Part shown: one piece after another, positions 34,466 through 43,157 of the stretch
How positions within the stretch are numbered: position 1 is the first letter of the stretch
Layout: the number at the start of each line of letters is the position of its first letter
From: Aquisediminimonas profunda
GTDB lineage: Bacteria > Pseudomonadota > Alphaproteobacteria > Sphingomonadales > Sphingomonadaceae
Direction of reading: 5' to 3'
NCBI RefSeq assembly: GCF_019443285.1
Contig: NZ_CP080327.1
Location: 2,972,001 to 3,036,000, forward strand
Length of the DNA stretch: 64,000 nucleotides
The notes under the pieces: generated by a model
Database searches by the model: none
What the model saw: the letters and a program-made list of their open reading frames with translations, nothing else
What the model was told of the DNA's origin: nothing
Program-made: the position numbers and the translations under genes

Positions 34466-35575
34466 TCAATTGGGCATCCGCACTTTCGGGCAGACGTCTA
34501 TGGCAAGCCGCCGAAGCGATTCTTCCCAAGGTTTGGGATCGTCGAGACTGTCATGCTGGTTGGCAACGATCTGCCCCCAACCGCCGCACGCGTCTGCGAG
34601 CTTCTCCAGCTTTTCGATAACTGTCTCGGGCGAACCGCACAGCACGACATGCTCGGCCAGAAAATCCTCGTCAATGCTTGCAGGCGTAACATTCTTGCCG
34701 GAGTCGTGGATGATCCCGTCAAAAAGGCCGAACTTCACATAAATTTCCTTCAGATATTTCGCCCATGTCTGAGCCATCCCGCTTTTGAGGAACAGTCGTT
34801 TTGCTTCGGCGTCGGTGTCGGCAATGAAAACGTCGCGACACACTCTGTATCGTTTGCGATCCGGCGTGAATCCGGCATTCGCATTGGCTTCCGACCAAGT
34901 GTCCCAGTGGGCATTCATCTGTGGCGTGCCGCCAAAAAAGGAAATCGGGCTATAGTCCCTTTCCCCTGCGAAGACCATCGACTTGGACACCATGGACAGC
35001 GCAGTAACAGCGATCTCCAGCTTGTCCCTTCCGCCGTAAGGACTGTTGTCGGCAATGATGACATCATATTCGGGCATGGTTTCCTTGCCGGGAAAGCCCG
35101 CTTGGAAATATTTGCCTTTCTCGATGAATGGCTTGCGTTCCCAGACGCGCTCCATCAGCGCAAGTGCTTCTAGCTGACGCGGCGGCAATTCGAAGATGTT
35201 GTCGAATCCGTGGAGGATGGCATCAGTGTGGTGCCCGCCCGGCGCGACGCCCAGGAAATAGCGGCCTTCCATCACCTGGCTCAGCCAGCCGATCCGGATC
35301 GCAAGCGTTGCCGGGTCATGATAGGGCAAGAGGTGCGCCATGGGTGCGAAGCGGATCTGTTTGGTGGTCTGGGCACAGGCCGCAATGATTGCCTCGGGCA
35401 TGGGAATGTTTTCCCAGCCAAGAGTGTAATGCTCGCCGATCATGAAATCGGTGTAGCCAGCTTCGTCCGCTATTCTCGCAATATTCAGCGCCCAGTCGAA
35501 AACCTGCCGTGGCGTGCGGCTCGGCGGATTGTATGGCGTCATGAAAATGCCGCACTGCATGCCAACCTGACTCAT
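34466..35575 (-). CDS. LLM-class flavin monooxygenase 2, diketocamphane monooxygenase-like
   Basis: A 369-residue luciferase-like oxygenase with FDFMIGEH-type (YTDFMIGEHYTLGWENIP), RFAPMAHLLPYHDPATLAIRIG and GRYFLGVAPGGHHTDAILHGF blocks. These recall the FMN-dependent type II Baeyer-Villiger enzymes 2,5- and 3,6-diketocamphane monooxygenase, which insert oxygen into the diketone made by P450 and ADH. The position, directly upstream of ADH and P450 in the same operon, fits. A Shine-Dalgarno AGGAGAG precedes ATG 35575. It needs reduced FMN, which the flavin reductase at 25528 could supply. Confidence 0.88.
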   Translation of the reverse strand: MSQVGMQCGIFMTPYNPPSRTPRQVFDWALNIARIADEAGYTDFMIGEHYTLGWENIPMPEAIIAACAQTTKQIRFAPMAHLLPYHDPATLAIRIGWLSQVMEGRYFLGVAPGGHHTDAILHGFDNIFELPPRQLEALALMERVWERKPFIEKGKYFQAGFPGKETMPEYDVIIADNSPYGGRDKLEIAVTALSMVSKSMVFAGERDYSPISFFGGTPQMNAHWDTWSEANANAGFTPDRKRYRVCRDVFIADTDAEAKRLFLKSGMAQTWAKYLKEIYVKFGLFDGIIHDSGKNVTPASIDEDFLAEHVVLCGSPETVIEKLEKLADACGGWGQIVANQHDSLDDPKPWEESLRRLAIDVCPKVRMPN

Positions 35576-35628
35576 GCTGCTCTCCTATAGATTCGGCTTT
35601 GGCGACCTTAGAATGTTCTCATTATCGA

Positions 35629-36783
35629 TCAGACGAAGATGCCGTTTTCGTCCTTGCTTGAAAATCTTGGCGCAACCTTCGCAATGAAGTTCTCGAGCTC
35701 GTCCTTGTTCTCGTTGGGCTCAAGGTGGCCCTGACCAAACATCAGGAAAAGCTCATCAAAGCCCAACCGGTCATGCGCCTCGCCAATGCGGTCGGCAATC
35801 TCGTCAGCCGTGCCGATCAAGACGTTGGGCGGGCGCTGACCCATCGGGATGAACCATTCATCCCAGAACCACATATGCTCTTCCATGAGTTGCGCCGCAC
35901 GCTCCTTGCTGTCCGTGAGCATCAGGAAGCCGCCCCAGGCCGATGCCTGCGTATTGGTAACTTCACGCCCGACCTTTGCGGCCGAGGCGATGTAGCGGTT
36001 GTTGAGCGACTCGCAGAAATCGAGATTGTCCGAAAGCACGATCAGCTTGCCACCCTCTTCGGCCCAGAAATCGATCGTTCGCCCGGACGCAGCAAAACCG
36101 CCATAGATCGGCGGATGCGGATCCTGATAGCATCGCGGCGCAATACCGATCTGGCGGACCACGCCATCGGCATCCTGCCCTTTGCCGAACTTGGCATAGG
36201 CCGGGTGACCGCCCGATCCGCCTTCGGGCGGGAACTGCCAGTTGTCGCCCTTGTGATCGAAGACATCGTTGGTCCAGGCCTTTTTGACCACCCTAACACC
36301 CTCCTCAAAGAGGGAACGGTTACGGGCGTCCTGTTGATCGCGCGCCTTGACATTGTCCGGCGTGGTTGCACCGACGCCTTCCTTGATTGCGTAAGCATCG
36401 ACCCAGCGGGCGTGATAGCCGCGCGTGAAGCCGCAATAGAGCCGCCCCTGCAACATATGATCCAGAGTCGCGATTTCTTCTGCCACACGCACGGGATTAT
36501 GCGTCGTCATCGTATAGCCCATGATCCCGGCCTTCAGCCGCTTGCTGTGCTGGCCGACAAAAAGGCTGAACATGCCAGGGTGATTGTTGACTTCGAATCC
36601 TTCGATCTGGAGGTGATGTTCCGGTTGGCAATAGCCATAGAAGCCCAGCTCATCAGCAAGCTGGACATAGCCTTTCACCTCTTCGAGAAACCGCTGGTAG
36701 AGATCCTTGCGCTGACCGGCCATGCCGGCCTCGATCTCATGGCGCCTGCCCACGACACCCGTTTGCATGAGATGAAACTTCAT
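35629..36783 (-). CDS. LLM-class flavin monooxygenase 3 (bacterial luciferase-like subgroup)
   Basis: A 384-residue luciferase-like monooxygenase, clearly divergent from LLM 1 and 2 (LADELGFYGYCQPEHHLQIEG, LDHMLQGRLYCGFTRGYH, PPIYGGFAASGRTIDFWAEEG). This subgroup includes long-chain alkane, terpenoid and nitrilotriacetate-type oxygenases, so its step is uncertain. ATG 36783 follows palindrome site D by 28 bp; the longer frame would run through the operator. It is the first gene of the operon LLM3-LLM2-ADH-P450, with gaps of 53, 34 and 18 bp. Confidence 0.87.
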   Translation of the reverse strand: MKFHLMQTGVVGRRHEIEAGMAGQRKDLYQRFLEEVKGYVQLADELGFYGYCQPEHHLQIEGFEVNNHPGMFSLFVGQHSKRLKAGIMGYTMTTHNPVRVAEEIATLDHMLQGRLYCGFTRGYHARWVDAYAIKEGVGATTPDNVKARDQQDARNRSLFEEGVRVVKKAWTNDVFDHKGDNWQFPPEGGSGGHPAYAKFGKGQDADGVVRQIGIAPRCYQDPHPPIYGGFAASGRTIDFWAEEGGKLIVLSDNLDFCESLNNRYIASAAKVGREVTNTQASAWGGFLMLTDSKERAAQLMEEHMWFWDEWFIPMGQRPPNVLIGTADEIADRIGEAHDRLGFDELFLMFGQGHLEPNENKDELENFIAKVAPRFSSKDENGIFV

Positions 36784-36811
36784 GGCCTTTGGAATCCTCA
36801 AATCCGATTTA

Positions 36812-36827
36812 TCAACACACACGTTGA
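36812..36827 (+). promoter_or_regulatory. Palindrome TCAAC-N6-GTTGA (site D), upstream of the LLM3 operon
   Basis: The core extends to a perfect 20-bp palindrome frame, TATCAACACACACGTTGATA (36810-36829), with 7-bp arms. It lies 28 bp upstream of LLM3 and 55 bp from site E, which serves the divergent acyl-CoA synthetase gene. Two sites back to back between divergent operons is typical of a TetR-controlled regulon. Confidence 0.72.
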
Positions 36828-36881
36828 TAGGTAGCTGCAAGCCCCCTTGTCAATGCGAAAATCGATGCTAACGATAAATCG

Positions 36882-36897
36882 TCAACATAACCGTTGA
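36882..36897 (+). promoter_or_regulatory. Palindrome TCAAC-N6-GTTGA (site E), upstream of the acyl-CoA synthetase
   Basis: The core extends to CGTCAACATAACCGTTGACG (36880-36899), again with 7-bp arms. It is 67 bp before the ATG at 36965. The closest unassigned regulator is the TetR gene at 38602, directly downstream of the synthetase. Confidence 0.72.
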
Positions 36898-36964
36898 CGG
36901 AATCGATTTGCTTTGCATCATAGTGAAATGCGCAGCAACTATCGTGTCAGGAGAGAATGGAGCG

Positions 36965-38605
36965 ATGTTCAACGACTGGTCGGAAGTCTGCACTGTGGCG
37001 GATCTGCTGATCCGCAGCGCGGCGCGATATCCGGACCGAAAGGCGCTGGTTCTGCCCGAATTTTCCCTGACCTATTCCGAACTGAGGGACGCCGCCGTCG
37101 ATGTGGCGCGCGGCATCATCGGCCTGGGCATTGCGCCGCGCTCGCACATTGGCATCCTGGCCAACAACAGCCGCGAACTGGTCGCTTCGATTTTCGGGGC
37201 CACGCTGGCCAACTGCGTGGCCGTCCCCCTCAATGCGCGACACAAGAGCACAGAGTTGGGGTTCATTATCGAAAATGCCGACCTCGCCTTGATCCTGACA
37301 ACCGCCGCTGACACGCGCTTCGTCGACTTTCGCGAGAGCCTGCTGGGGGCCCTGCCGTCGCTTGCGACCGCCAGCGTCGAAGGTCCGCTCGATCTTCCCG
37401 AAGCGCCGAAATTGCGCCGCGTCGTCCTGCTGGAAGGAGATGCACCAAGAGGCTTCATGCACCGGGCCGCGTTCACGCAGATTGCTGCCTCGGTTCCGGG
37501 GGAGCGTGTCGATGAAGCGCGGAGACGGACCCGACTTCGCGATATCGCAATCATCATCTATACGTCCGGTACGACAGCTAATCCCAAGGGATGCATGCTC
37601 GCGCACGAGGCGCTGACGCGCGGTCCGGTCGAGCGCGCGGACAAACGTTTCCGGAGCACCGATCACGACGTCACCTGGGGTGGCGGTCCGCTTTTCCACA
37701 TCGGTTCCTTCGCGCCATTTCTTGGTTCCATCGGCACGGGCGGAACCTACATCACGGACGTCGTCTTCGATGCTGGTCGCGCGCTTGATCTTATGGAACG
37801 CGAACGTGTCACGGCAGCATGGCCCTGGTTCCCGGCAATCCTGCAACCTTTGCTCGACCATCCGGATTTCCGCCCCGAACGGCTGGCAACGCTGCGAAAG
37901 GCACTGTTGATTGCGCCGCAGCCGCTTGTGGAGCGCGTGCAGCGCCTGTTCCCCAAAGTCGAATTCATGCAGGCCTGCGGCATGACCGAAACTGCCGGCA
38001 TCTTTGCCCTGTGCGGGCCTGACGAAACCAACGAACAACGCGCCACGAGCCAAGGCATGGCAGTCCCCGGTATCGAAGTGCGGATCGTCGATCCGGAGAC
38101 CGGCGCCCCCCTTCCCCCGGACAGCGTCGGCGAAATTCTGGTGCGCGGCTATTGTGTCATGAGCGGCTACTATCGCGCTCCGGAGAAAACGGCCGAGGCG
38201 CTCGATGAAGGCGGTTGGCTGCACACTGGCGATCTCTACGCACAAAGTCCGGATGGCCGCCTCACCTTCAACGGGCGGGCCAAGGACATGCTCAAAGTGG
38301 GCGGCGAGAACGTCGCGGCGATCGAAGTCGAGGCCTATCTTTGCCGGCACTCGGCCGTCAAGATCGCCGAGGTTGTCGGCAGGCCTGATGATCGCCTGTC
38401 CGAGGTGCCTGTCGCATTTGTCGAGCTGCGCCCTGGCCATTCCGCATCGCCGCAGGAATTGATCGACTTCTGCACAGGACAGATTGCAAGCTACAAGGTG
38501 CCGCGGGCTGTCTACATCGTCACGGAAGCCGAGTGGCCGATGTCTGCCACCAAGGTCAACAAGCGTGCGCTGAGGGCTCGGCTCGCCGAATTGAGCGCCA
38601 GCTAA
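36965..38605 (+). CDS. Acyl-CoA synthetase (AMP-forming), candidate OTE-CoA synthetase role
   Basis: A 546-residue ANL-superfamily ligase that would activate an acid as its acyl-AMP and then CoA thioester. The P-loop is YTSGTTANPKG (199-209); QACGMTE marks motif A5, and the hinge region GWLHTGDL..NGRAKDMLKVGGENV and the C-terminal catalytic-lysine region MSATKVNKRAL are present. ATG 36965 has AGGAGAGAATGGAG just upstream. In the camphor pathway the open-chain acid formed by the first lactonisation is activated to a CoA ester before the OTEMO step; this gene is the only such ligase in the locus. Its stop overlaps the convergent TetR stop by 4 bp. Confidence 0.88.
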   Translation: MFNDWSEVCTVADLLIRSAARYPDRKALVLPEFSLTYSELRDAAVDVARGIIGLGIAPRSHIGILANNSRELVASIFGATLANCVAVPLNARHKSTELGFIIENADLALILTTAADTRFVDFRESLLGALPSLATASVEGPLDLPEAPKLRRVVLLEGDAPRGFMHRAAFTQIAASVPGERVDEARRRTRLRDIAIIIYTSGTTANPKGCMLAHEALTRGPVERADKRFRSTDHDVTWGGGPLFHIGSFAPFLGSIGTGGTYITDVVFDAGRALDLMERERVTAAWPWFPAILQPLLDHPDFRPERLATLRKALLIAPQPLVERVQRLFPKVEFMQACGMTETAGIFALCGPDETNEQRATSQGMAVPGIEVRIVDPETGAPLPPDSVGEILVRGYCVMSGYYRAPEKTAEALDEGGWLHTGDLYAQSPDGRLTFNGRAKDMLKVGGENVAAIEVEAYLCRHSAVKIAEVVGRPDDRLSEVPVAFVELRPGHSASPQELIDFCTGQIASYKVPRAVYIVTEAEWPMSATKVNKRALRARLAELSAS

Positions 38606-39252
38606 TGCGCCTTCATGCCGTCAAAAAAGATGTCGGCGAACGCGGCAGAGACCTGCACTGCAGGGTGAGGACCTCCAGGCTGATACCAGCGATGGGTCCA
38701 GTTGAGCATGCCGAAAATGGCGTTGGCAGCGACGGACACGGGAATGTCTTTCCTGAGTTCGCCACTGTCGATCATTTCGCTGACAAGGCTCAGGACAATT
38801 CTCTCGAAGGTTCGGGTCTGGCTGACGATCCGCTGCGCCCAAGTGCTTTTTTCTCCGGTGATCCGGCTCATCTCTTCCTGGATGTAGACGTACATATGCG
38901 GGTAGTAATGATCATAGGCCGCCATGAGCTGCTGGATGACAGCGCGGAGCCGGTCCCTTGCGGGCACGGCCTTGTCGGCGAAAATGCGCTCGCATTCGGC
39001 GATATTGGTATCAACGCCGAGCCGGACACATTCGCGGAACAACTCCTCCTTGCTCCCGAAATAATAATAGACGGTCGCCCGGTCGAGGCCGGCCTTGTGT
39101 CCGATCTCCGCCAGTGTCGTCGCCTTGAACCCATTGGTCTTGAACTGCCGCCCAGCGATTTCGACCAGTTCCGCCCGCTTGGCGAGATAGTCGGCACTGC
39201 CTTCCTGCAGCGCGATCTGCCGCCGCCGGGAGATGTTGCTCGATTGCTTCAT
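38602..39252 (-). CDS. TetR/AcrR-family regulator 2
   Basis: A 216-residue repressor with an N-terminal helix-turn-helix (FKTNGFKATTLAEIGHKAGLDRATVYYYFGSKEEL, about residues 27-65 in two pieces) and a helical ligand domain. ATG 39252 precedes the basic KQSSNISRRRQ start; the longer frame to 39300 lacks support. It is divergent from the SDR/OTEMO-like operon. I infer it binds the five TCAAC-N6-GTTGA sites, because the other TetR gene has its own distinct operators. A weaker inverted sequence GGCCA-N10-TGGCC lies at its own promoter (39270-39290). Confidence 0.87.
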   Translation of the reverse strand: MKQSSNISRRRQIALQEGSADYLAKRAELVEIAGRQFKTNGFKATTLAEIGHKAGLDRATVYYYFGSKEELFRECVRLGVDTNIAECERIFADKAVPARDRLRAVIQQLMAAYDHYYPHMYVYIQEEMSRITGEKSTWAQRIVSQTRTFERIVLSLVSEMIDSGELRKDIPVSVAANAIFGMLNWTHRWYQPGGPHPAVQVSAAFADIFFDGMKAH

Positions 39253-39329
39253 GTCCCAATTCCTATCGGCCAAGGCGAACGATGGCCAGAGCCCAAACAC
39301 AATTAATTCAAGTCACAAGAGAGACGATC

Positions 39330-40076
39330 ATGGGAAAGCTTGAAGGAAAAACCGCCATCATCACCGGAGCATCACGCGGAATGGGTGAATCGCATGCACG
39401 CCGCTTCGTTCGCGAGGGCGCTAGGGTGCTGCTCACCGACATGCGCATCGCGGAAGGTGAGGCCTTGGCAAAAGATCTCGGGCCAAATGCGAAGTTCGTC
39501 CAGCATGATGTGACCAAGGCTGCCGACTGGGATAGCGTGATCCGGGAAGCGGAGGCGTTCTTCGGCCCCGTCGAAATCCTCGTCAACAATGCCGGGATCC
39601 TTGGCGCGATGGCCAAGACCGCCGACATCAGCGAAGCCGATTATCTGCAGGTCTGCGCGGTCAACCAGCACTCCGTCTATCTCGGCATGCATGCCGTCAT
39701 CCCCTCCATGTTGCGGCGCGGCAAGGGATCAATCGTCAACATCTCCTCCATTGCGGGCCTGGTTGCCAATTATGGATTCCCCAGCCTCGCCTATGTCGCC
39801 AGCAAGTTTGCGGTGCGCGGCATGACCAAGGCCGCGGCGGTCGAGTATGGGCCACACAATATTCGCGCCAACTCCGTGCACCCCGGCTTCATCATGACGC
39901 CCATGATGGTCGAAGCCACCAACGAGGAAGGCGGCGATGCCCTGTCGATGATCCCGCTTGGCCGGATCGCGGAACCCGAAGAAGTGTCGAACCTTGTCCT
40001 GTTCCTCGCATCCGACGAGTCCTCCTACATCTCGGGCGCGGAACACGTCATCGATGCCGGGATGACCGCGCAATAG
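39330..40076 (+). CDS. SDR-family oxidoreductase
   Basis: A 248-residue classical SDR with cofactor motif TGASRGMG (residues 12-19), NNAG near 87, and the catalytic Ser-Tyr-Lys set in NISSIAGLV and YVASK near 137-155. ATG 39330 follows GAGAGACG; the frame upstream to 39282 crosses the regulator's promoter. It is 12 bp before the OTEMO-like monooxygenase and probably co-transcribed. A role in oxidising a ring or side-chain alcohol is likely, but which one is open. Confidence 0.87.
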   Translation: MGKLEGKTAIITGASRGMGESHARRFVREGARVLLTDMRIAEGEALAKDLGPNAKFVQHDVTKAADWDSVIREAEAFFGPVEILVNNAGILGAMAKTADISEADYLQVCAVNQHSVYLGMHAVIPSMLRRGKGSIVNISSIAGLVANYGFPSLAYVASKFAVRGMTKAAAVEYGPHNIRANSVHPGFIMTPMMVEATNEEGGDALSMIPLGRIAEPEEVSNLVLFLASDESSYISGAEHVIDAGMTAQ

Positions 40077-40088
40077 GAGCCCAAAGCA

Positions 40089-41726
40089 GTGATTGAAGGC
40101 GAACAGAGGGTCGATTTCGACGCAGTGGTGATCGGGGCCGGGGTAACCGGCATCTATCAGACGCACTTGCTCGAGCAGCGGGGCCTGAGTGTCCTTGGCG
40201 TCGAAGCGGGCGCCGATGTTGGCGGAACATGGTTCTGGAACAGATATCCGGGGTGCCGACTCGATACCGAAAGCTACGCCTATGGCTATTTCGCGCTGAA
40301 AGGTATCATCCCCGACTGGAACTGGAGCGAATCCTTCGCCTCGCAGCCGGAAATGCTGCGTTATGCCAATCGCGCCGCTGATGCGATGGATGTGCGCAAA
40401 CTCTACAAATTCAAGACACGCGTGATCGCCGCACACTATCGTGATGATGCCAATCTCTGGTCGGTCGCATTGGACAGTGGCGAAACGGTCACATGTCGCT
40501 TCCTGATTTCCGCGACCGGCCCCCTTTCTGCGACACGGATGCCAGACATCAAGGGTATCGACGCGTTCAAGGGGGAGTCATTCCATTCGTCGCGCTGGCC
40601 AGCCGAAGCGGACGGAACACCAAAGACGATCGACTTCACCGGCAAACGCGTGGGCGTCATCGGTACCGGCGCAACCGGCGTCCAGATCATCCCCATTGCA
40701 GCAGAGACCGCGAAGCTGCTTTATGTTTTCCAGCGCACACCCAACTGGTGCACCCCGCTTGGCAATGCTCCGCTCAGCAAAAGCGACATGGACCTTATCC
40801 GCAAACGCTACCCGACGATCCTTGAATATGTGAAGGTGACGGACACGGCATTTCCCTATCATCGCGACACGCGCAAGGCGACCGACGTTTCGGCAGCAGA
40901 GCGCGAGACATTCTTCGAGGGTCTCTACAACCAGCCCGGCTATGGCATTTGGCTGAGCGGATTTCGCGACTTGCTGCTCAGCAGGGAGTCCAACCAGTTC
41001 CTTGCTGACTTCGTCGCCAAGAAAATCCGCCAGCGGGTCAGCAACCAGGCAGTCGCCAGCAAGCTGATCCCGACAGATCATCCCTTCGGTGCCAAGCGCG
41101 TACCGATGGAGACCAACTATTACGAAGCCTACAACAAGGACAGCGTGCACCTCGTCGATATCCACGAAGCGCCGATTGTGGAGGTGACGGACAAGGGCAT
41201 CCGTACGACGGACAATCTTTATGAACTCGACGTCATCATTTATGCGACAGGTTTCGACGCTGTTACCGGTTCGCTCGACCGGATCGATATCAGGGGTAAG
41301 GGCGGGACTGCCTTGAAGGACGCATGGGCCGATGGCCCGACCACCTACCTTGGCCTGCAGGCGCGCGGCTTTCCGAACTTCTTCACTCTTGTCGGCCCGC
41401 ACAATGGTTCTGCCTTCTGCAATGTCGGAGTCTGCGGCGCCCTGCAGGCCGAATGGGTGACCCAGATGCTCTGCTACATGACCGCCAACGGCTTCAGCTT
41501 CTCCGAACCGACGCAGGAAGCCGAAGACGCCTGGACCGAAATGATATACCGCGATTTCTCCCGCACCCTGATGGCCGAAGCCAATGCCTGGTGGGTCAAG
41601 ACGACAACCAAGCCCGACGGCACGGTTGTTCGCCGAACATTGGTCTATGTCGGTGGTGGACCTGAATATCGCAAACGCTGCGAACAGGTGGCGTATGGCA
41701 ACTATGAGGGGTTCACCCTCGCTTGA
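40089..41726 (+). CDS. FAD-dependent Baeyer-Villiger monooxygenase, OTEMO-like
   Basis: A 545-residue type I Baeyer-Villiger monooxygenase. The FAD site is GAGVTG (16-21), the NADPH site is GTGATG (192-197), and the BVMO fingerprint FKGESFHSSRWP spans 160-171. As I recall OTEMO (2-oxo-delta3-4,5,5-trimethylcyclopentenylacetyl-CoA monooxygenase, CamG, also 545 residues) of Pseudomonas putida, this protein follows it along nearly its whole length, for example RYPGCRLDTESYAYGYFALK and WWVKTTTKPDG. That enzyme makes the second lactone of camphor breakdown. The start is GTG 40089, 12 bp after the SDR. This is the strongest single pointer to a camphor-type pathway. Confidence 0.92.
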   Translation: MIEGEQRVDFDAVVIGAGVTGIYQTHLLEQRGLSVLGVEAGADVGGTWFWNRYPGCRLDTESYAYGYFALKGIIPDWNWSESFASQPEMLRYANRAADAMDVRKLYKFKTRVIAAHYRDDANLWSVALDSGETVTCRFLISATGPLSATRMPDIKGIDAFKGESFHSSRWPAEADGTPKTIDFTGKRVGVIGTGATGVQIIPIAAETAKLLYVFQRTPNWCTPLGNAPLSKSDMDLIRKRYPTILEYVKVTDTAFPYHRDTRKATDVSAAERETFFEGLYNQPGYGIWLSGFRDLLLSRESNQFLADFVAKKIRQRVSNQAVASKLIPTDHPFGAKRVPMETNYYEAYNKDSVHLVDIHEAPIVEVTDKGIRTTDNLYELDVIIYATGFDAVTGSLDRIDIRGKGGTALKDAWADGPTTYLGLQARGFPNFFTLVGPHNGSAFCNVGVCGALQAEWVTQMLCYMTANGFSFSEPTQEAEDAWTEMIYRDFSRTLMAEANAWWVKTTTKPDGTVVRRTLVYVGGGPEYRKRCEQVAYGNYEGFTLA

Positions 41727-41860
41727 TGCTGGCCCTTAGTATGTTGCAGCCAGCAGACAGTCGGTCCCTTTGGCTGATTGGAGCTGGCAGTCTAACCGGA
41801 AACTGGGCTCGATTCAGCAACCAGACCTTAATTGCAATTTTCGCGAAGTTTAGAAGCTCA

Positions 41861-41882
41861 GTCCGCTTTCGGGATGCTGTTC
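41861..41882 (+). repeat. R2 repeat motif (partial copy)
   Basis: GTCCGCTTTCGGGATG (41861-41876) followed by a TTCG matches GTCCGCTTTTGGGATG at 53401 and GTCTGCTTTCAGGATG at 53340. It lies in the 253-bp gap between the monooxygenase gene and tRNA-Ser, which holds no other feature I can name. Confidence 0.45.
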
Positions 41883-41979
41883 GTGAAGACTAAATGGCCC
41901 AAGCACTCGATCCATCTAGGTGCGTTTATGGGAATGATCGCCAAGTATTTGCAAATAATATAATAAAATCAATGATAAC

Positions 41980-42069
<90 letters not shown>

Positions 42070-42188
42070 GCTGATCGCGACTGTTGCGCACAGTCCCGGG
42101 TCGTTTACGAATGCGGGCGCTTAACTCAAGCGAAGCCTATTGCCAAGCTAAGCTTGTCATTAAATCGCAACGCACTAAATAAGAGGAC

Positions 42189-42566
42189 ATGAACTCCTTT
42201 TTCGATCACCAGCCCAAGGCGAAACTGCCAAGCGCTCCTCCGGTTGCTCACGCGCGCTTCGGCATTGGCGATGTTGTGCGGCACCGGATTTTCGATTTCC
42301 GCGGCGTCGTGTTCGATATTGATCCCGTTTTCGCAAATAGCGAAGAGTGGTATGAGTCCATTCCGATGGAAGTCCGCCCGGCGCGAGACCAGCCGTTTTA
42401 TCACTTGCTCGCCGAGGGTGCAGACAGCAGCTATGTTGCCTATGTGAGCCAGCAGAACCTGCTTCGTGACGAGGAAGACGGCCCAGTCCATCACCCGGCC
42501 ATCCCCGGCCTGTTCGAGAACTTCGACGGGGAACGCTATCCGCTCAAACGGGTTCACCGGCACTAA
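42189..42566 (+). CDS. hspQ: Heat shock protein HspQ
   Basis: A 125-residue protein with the YccV/HspQ fold: FGIGDVVRHRIFDFRGVVFDIDP, then WYESIP, RDQPFYHLLAE and YVAYVSQQNL. In Escherichia coli HspQ binds hemimethylated oriC DNA and acts as a specificity factor for the Lon protease; the second role is probably the general one. It is a single gene with a TAAGAGGAC leader, convergent with tspO with a 4-bp stop overlap. Confidence 0.93.
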   Translation: MNSFFDHQPKAKLPSAPPVAHARFGIGDVVRHRIFDFRGVVFDIDPVFANSEEWYESIPMEVRPARDQPFYHLLAEGADSSYVAYVSQQNLLRDEEDGPVHHPAIPGLFENFDGERYPLKRVHRH

Positions 42567-43117
42567 AGCGCGATTTGCGTGCTCGCTGCTGGCGCTTGCA
42601 GTTGCTCTGCATCGGGATTCAATCGTTCCATTTCCCAGGCAAGTACGGTCGCAAACGCCAGCCAGGCAAGGTAGGGCACCATAAGCCAAGCCGCAGCTTT
42701 TCGGATGCGACTGAATGAGATGGTCGTCGCGACAGCCAGAACGAAGATCAGCATGATCAGCCAAAGCGCTGCTGTTACCTGGTGGGCGACAAAGAAGACC
42801 GGCGTCCAGGAGAGATTCAGGGCAAGTTGCACAAGGAACAGGCCGATTGCGGTCCTTCTGCCCTGCGCACCGCGCGCGTGCAGAATATGCGCGACTGCCA
42901 GACCAATGAGGACGTAAAGGGCCGACCACACGGCGCCGAATAGCCAGCCTGGCGGAAACCAGTCCGGTTTGGCGAGCGCATCGAACCAGGGATTCCCGAA
43001 CCGGCTATTCGAGATGCGGCTCATAAACAGACCCAGGAAAAGAATCGCCGGGACGGTCAACAAGGCCCAACGCAGGAACGACATGCGCAATTGCCCTTTG
43101 GACGCCAACTCACTCAC
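42563..43117 (-). CDS. tspO: TspO/MBR-family membrane protein
   Basis: A 184-residue, five-helix tryptophan-rich sensory protein. Conserved features are the WFDALAKPDWFPPGWLFGAVWSALYVLIG stretch (residues 43-72, given here in part) and LNLSWTPVFF near 114. TspO proteins bind tetrapyrroles and cholesterol-like ligands and are linked to light and oxygen responses in alphaproteobacteria. ATG 43117 is used; a second ATG at residue 12 would also keep all helices. It is not in an operon. Confidence 0.9.
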   Translation of the reverse strand: MSELASKGQLRMSFLRWALLTVPAILFLGLFMSRISNSRFGNPWFDALAKPDWFPPGWLFGAVWSALYVLIGLAVAHILHARGAQGRRTAIGLFLVQLALNLSWTPVFFVAHQVTAALWLIMLIFVLAVATTISFSRIRKAAAWLMVPYLAWLAFATVLAWEMERLNPDAEQLQAPAASTQIAL

Positions 43118-43157
43118 GCTGTGTCTCCCAACTCACGGAGACTGAGCTATAGGGCGG

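Noticed and set aside
36947-38440. A 497-codon minus-strand open frame
   Set aside because: Antisense to the acyl-CoA synthetase, which has intact catalytic motifs; the antisense translation has low-complexity composition and no ribosome binding site.
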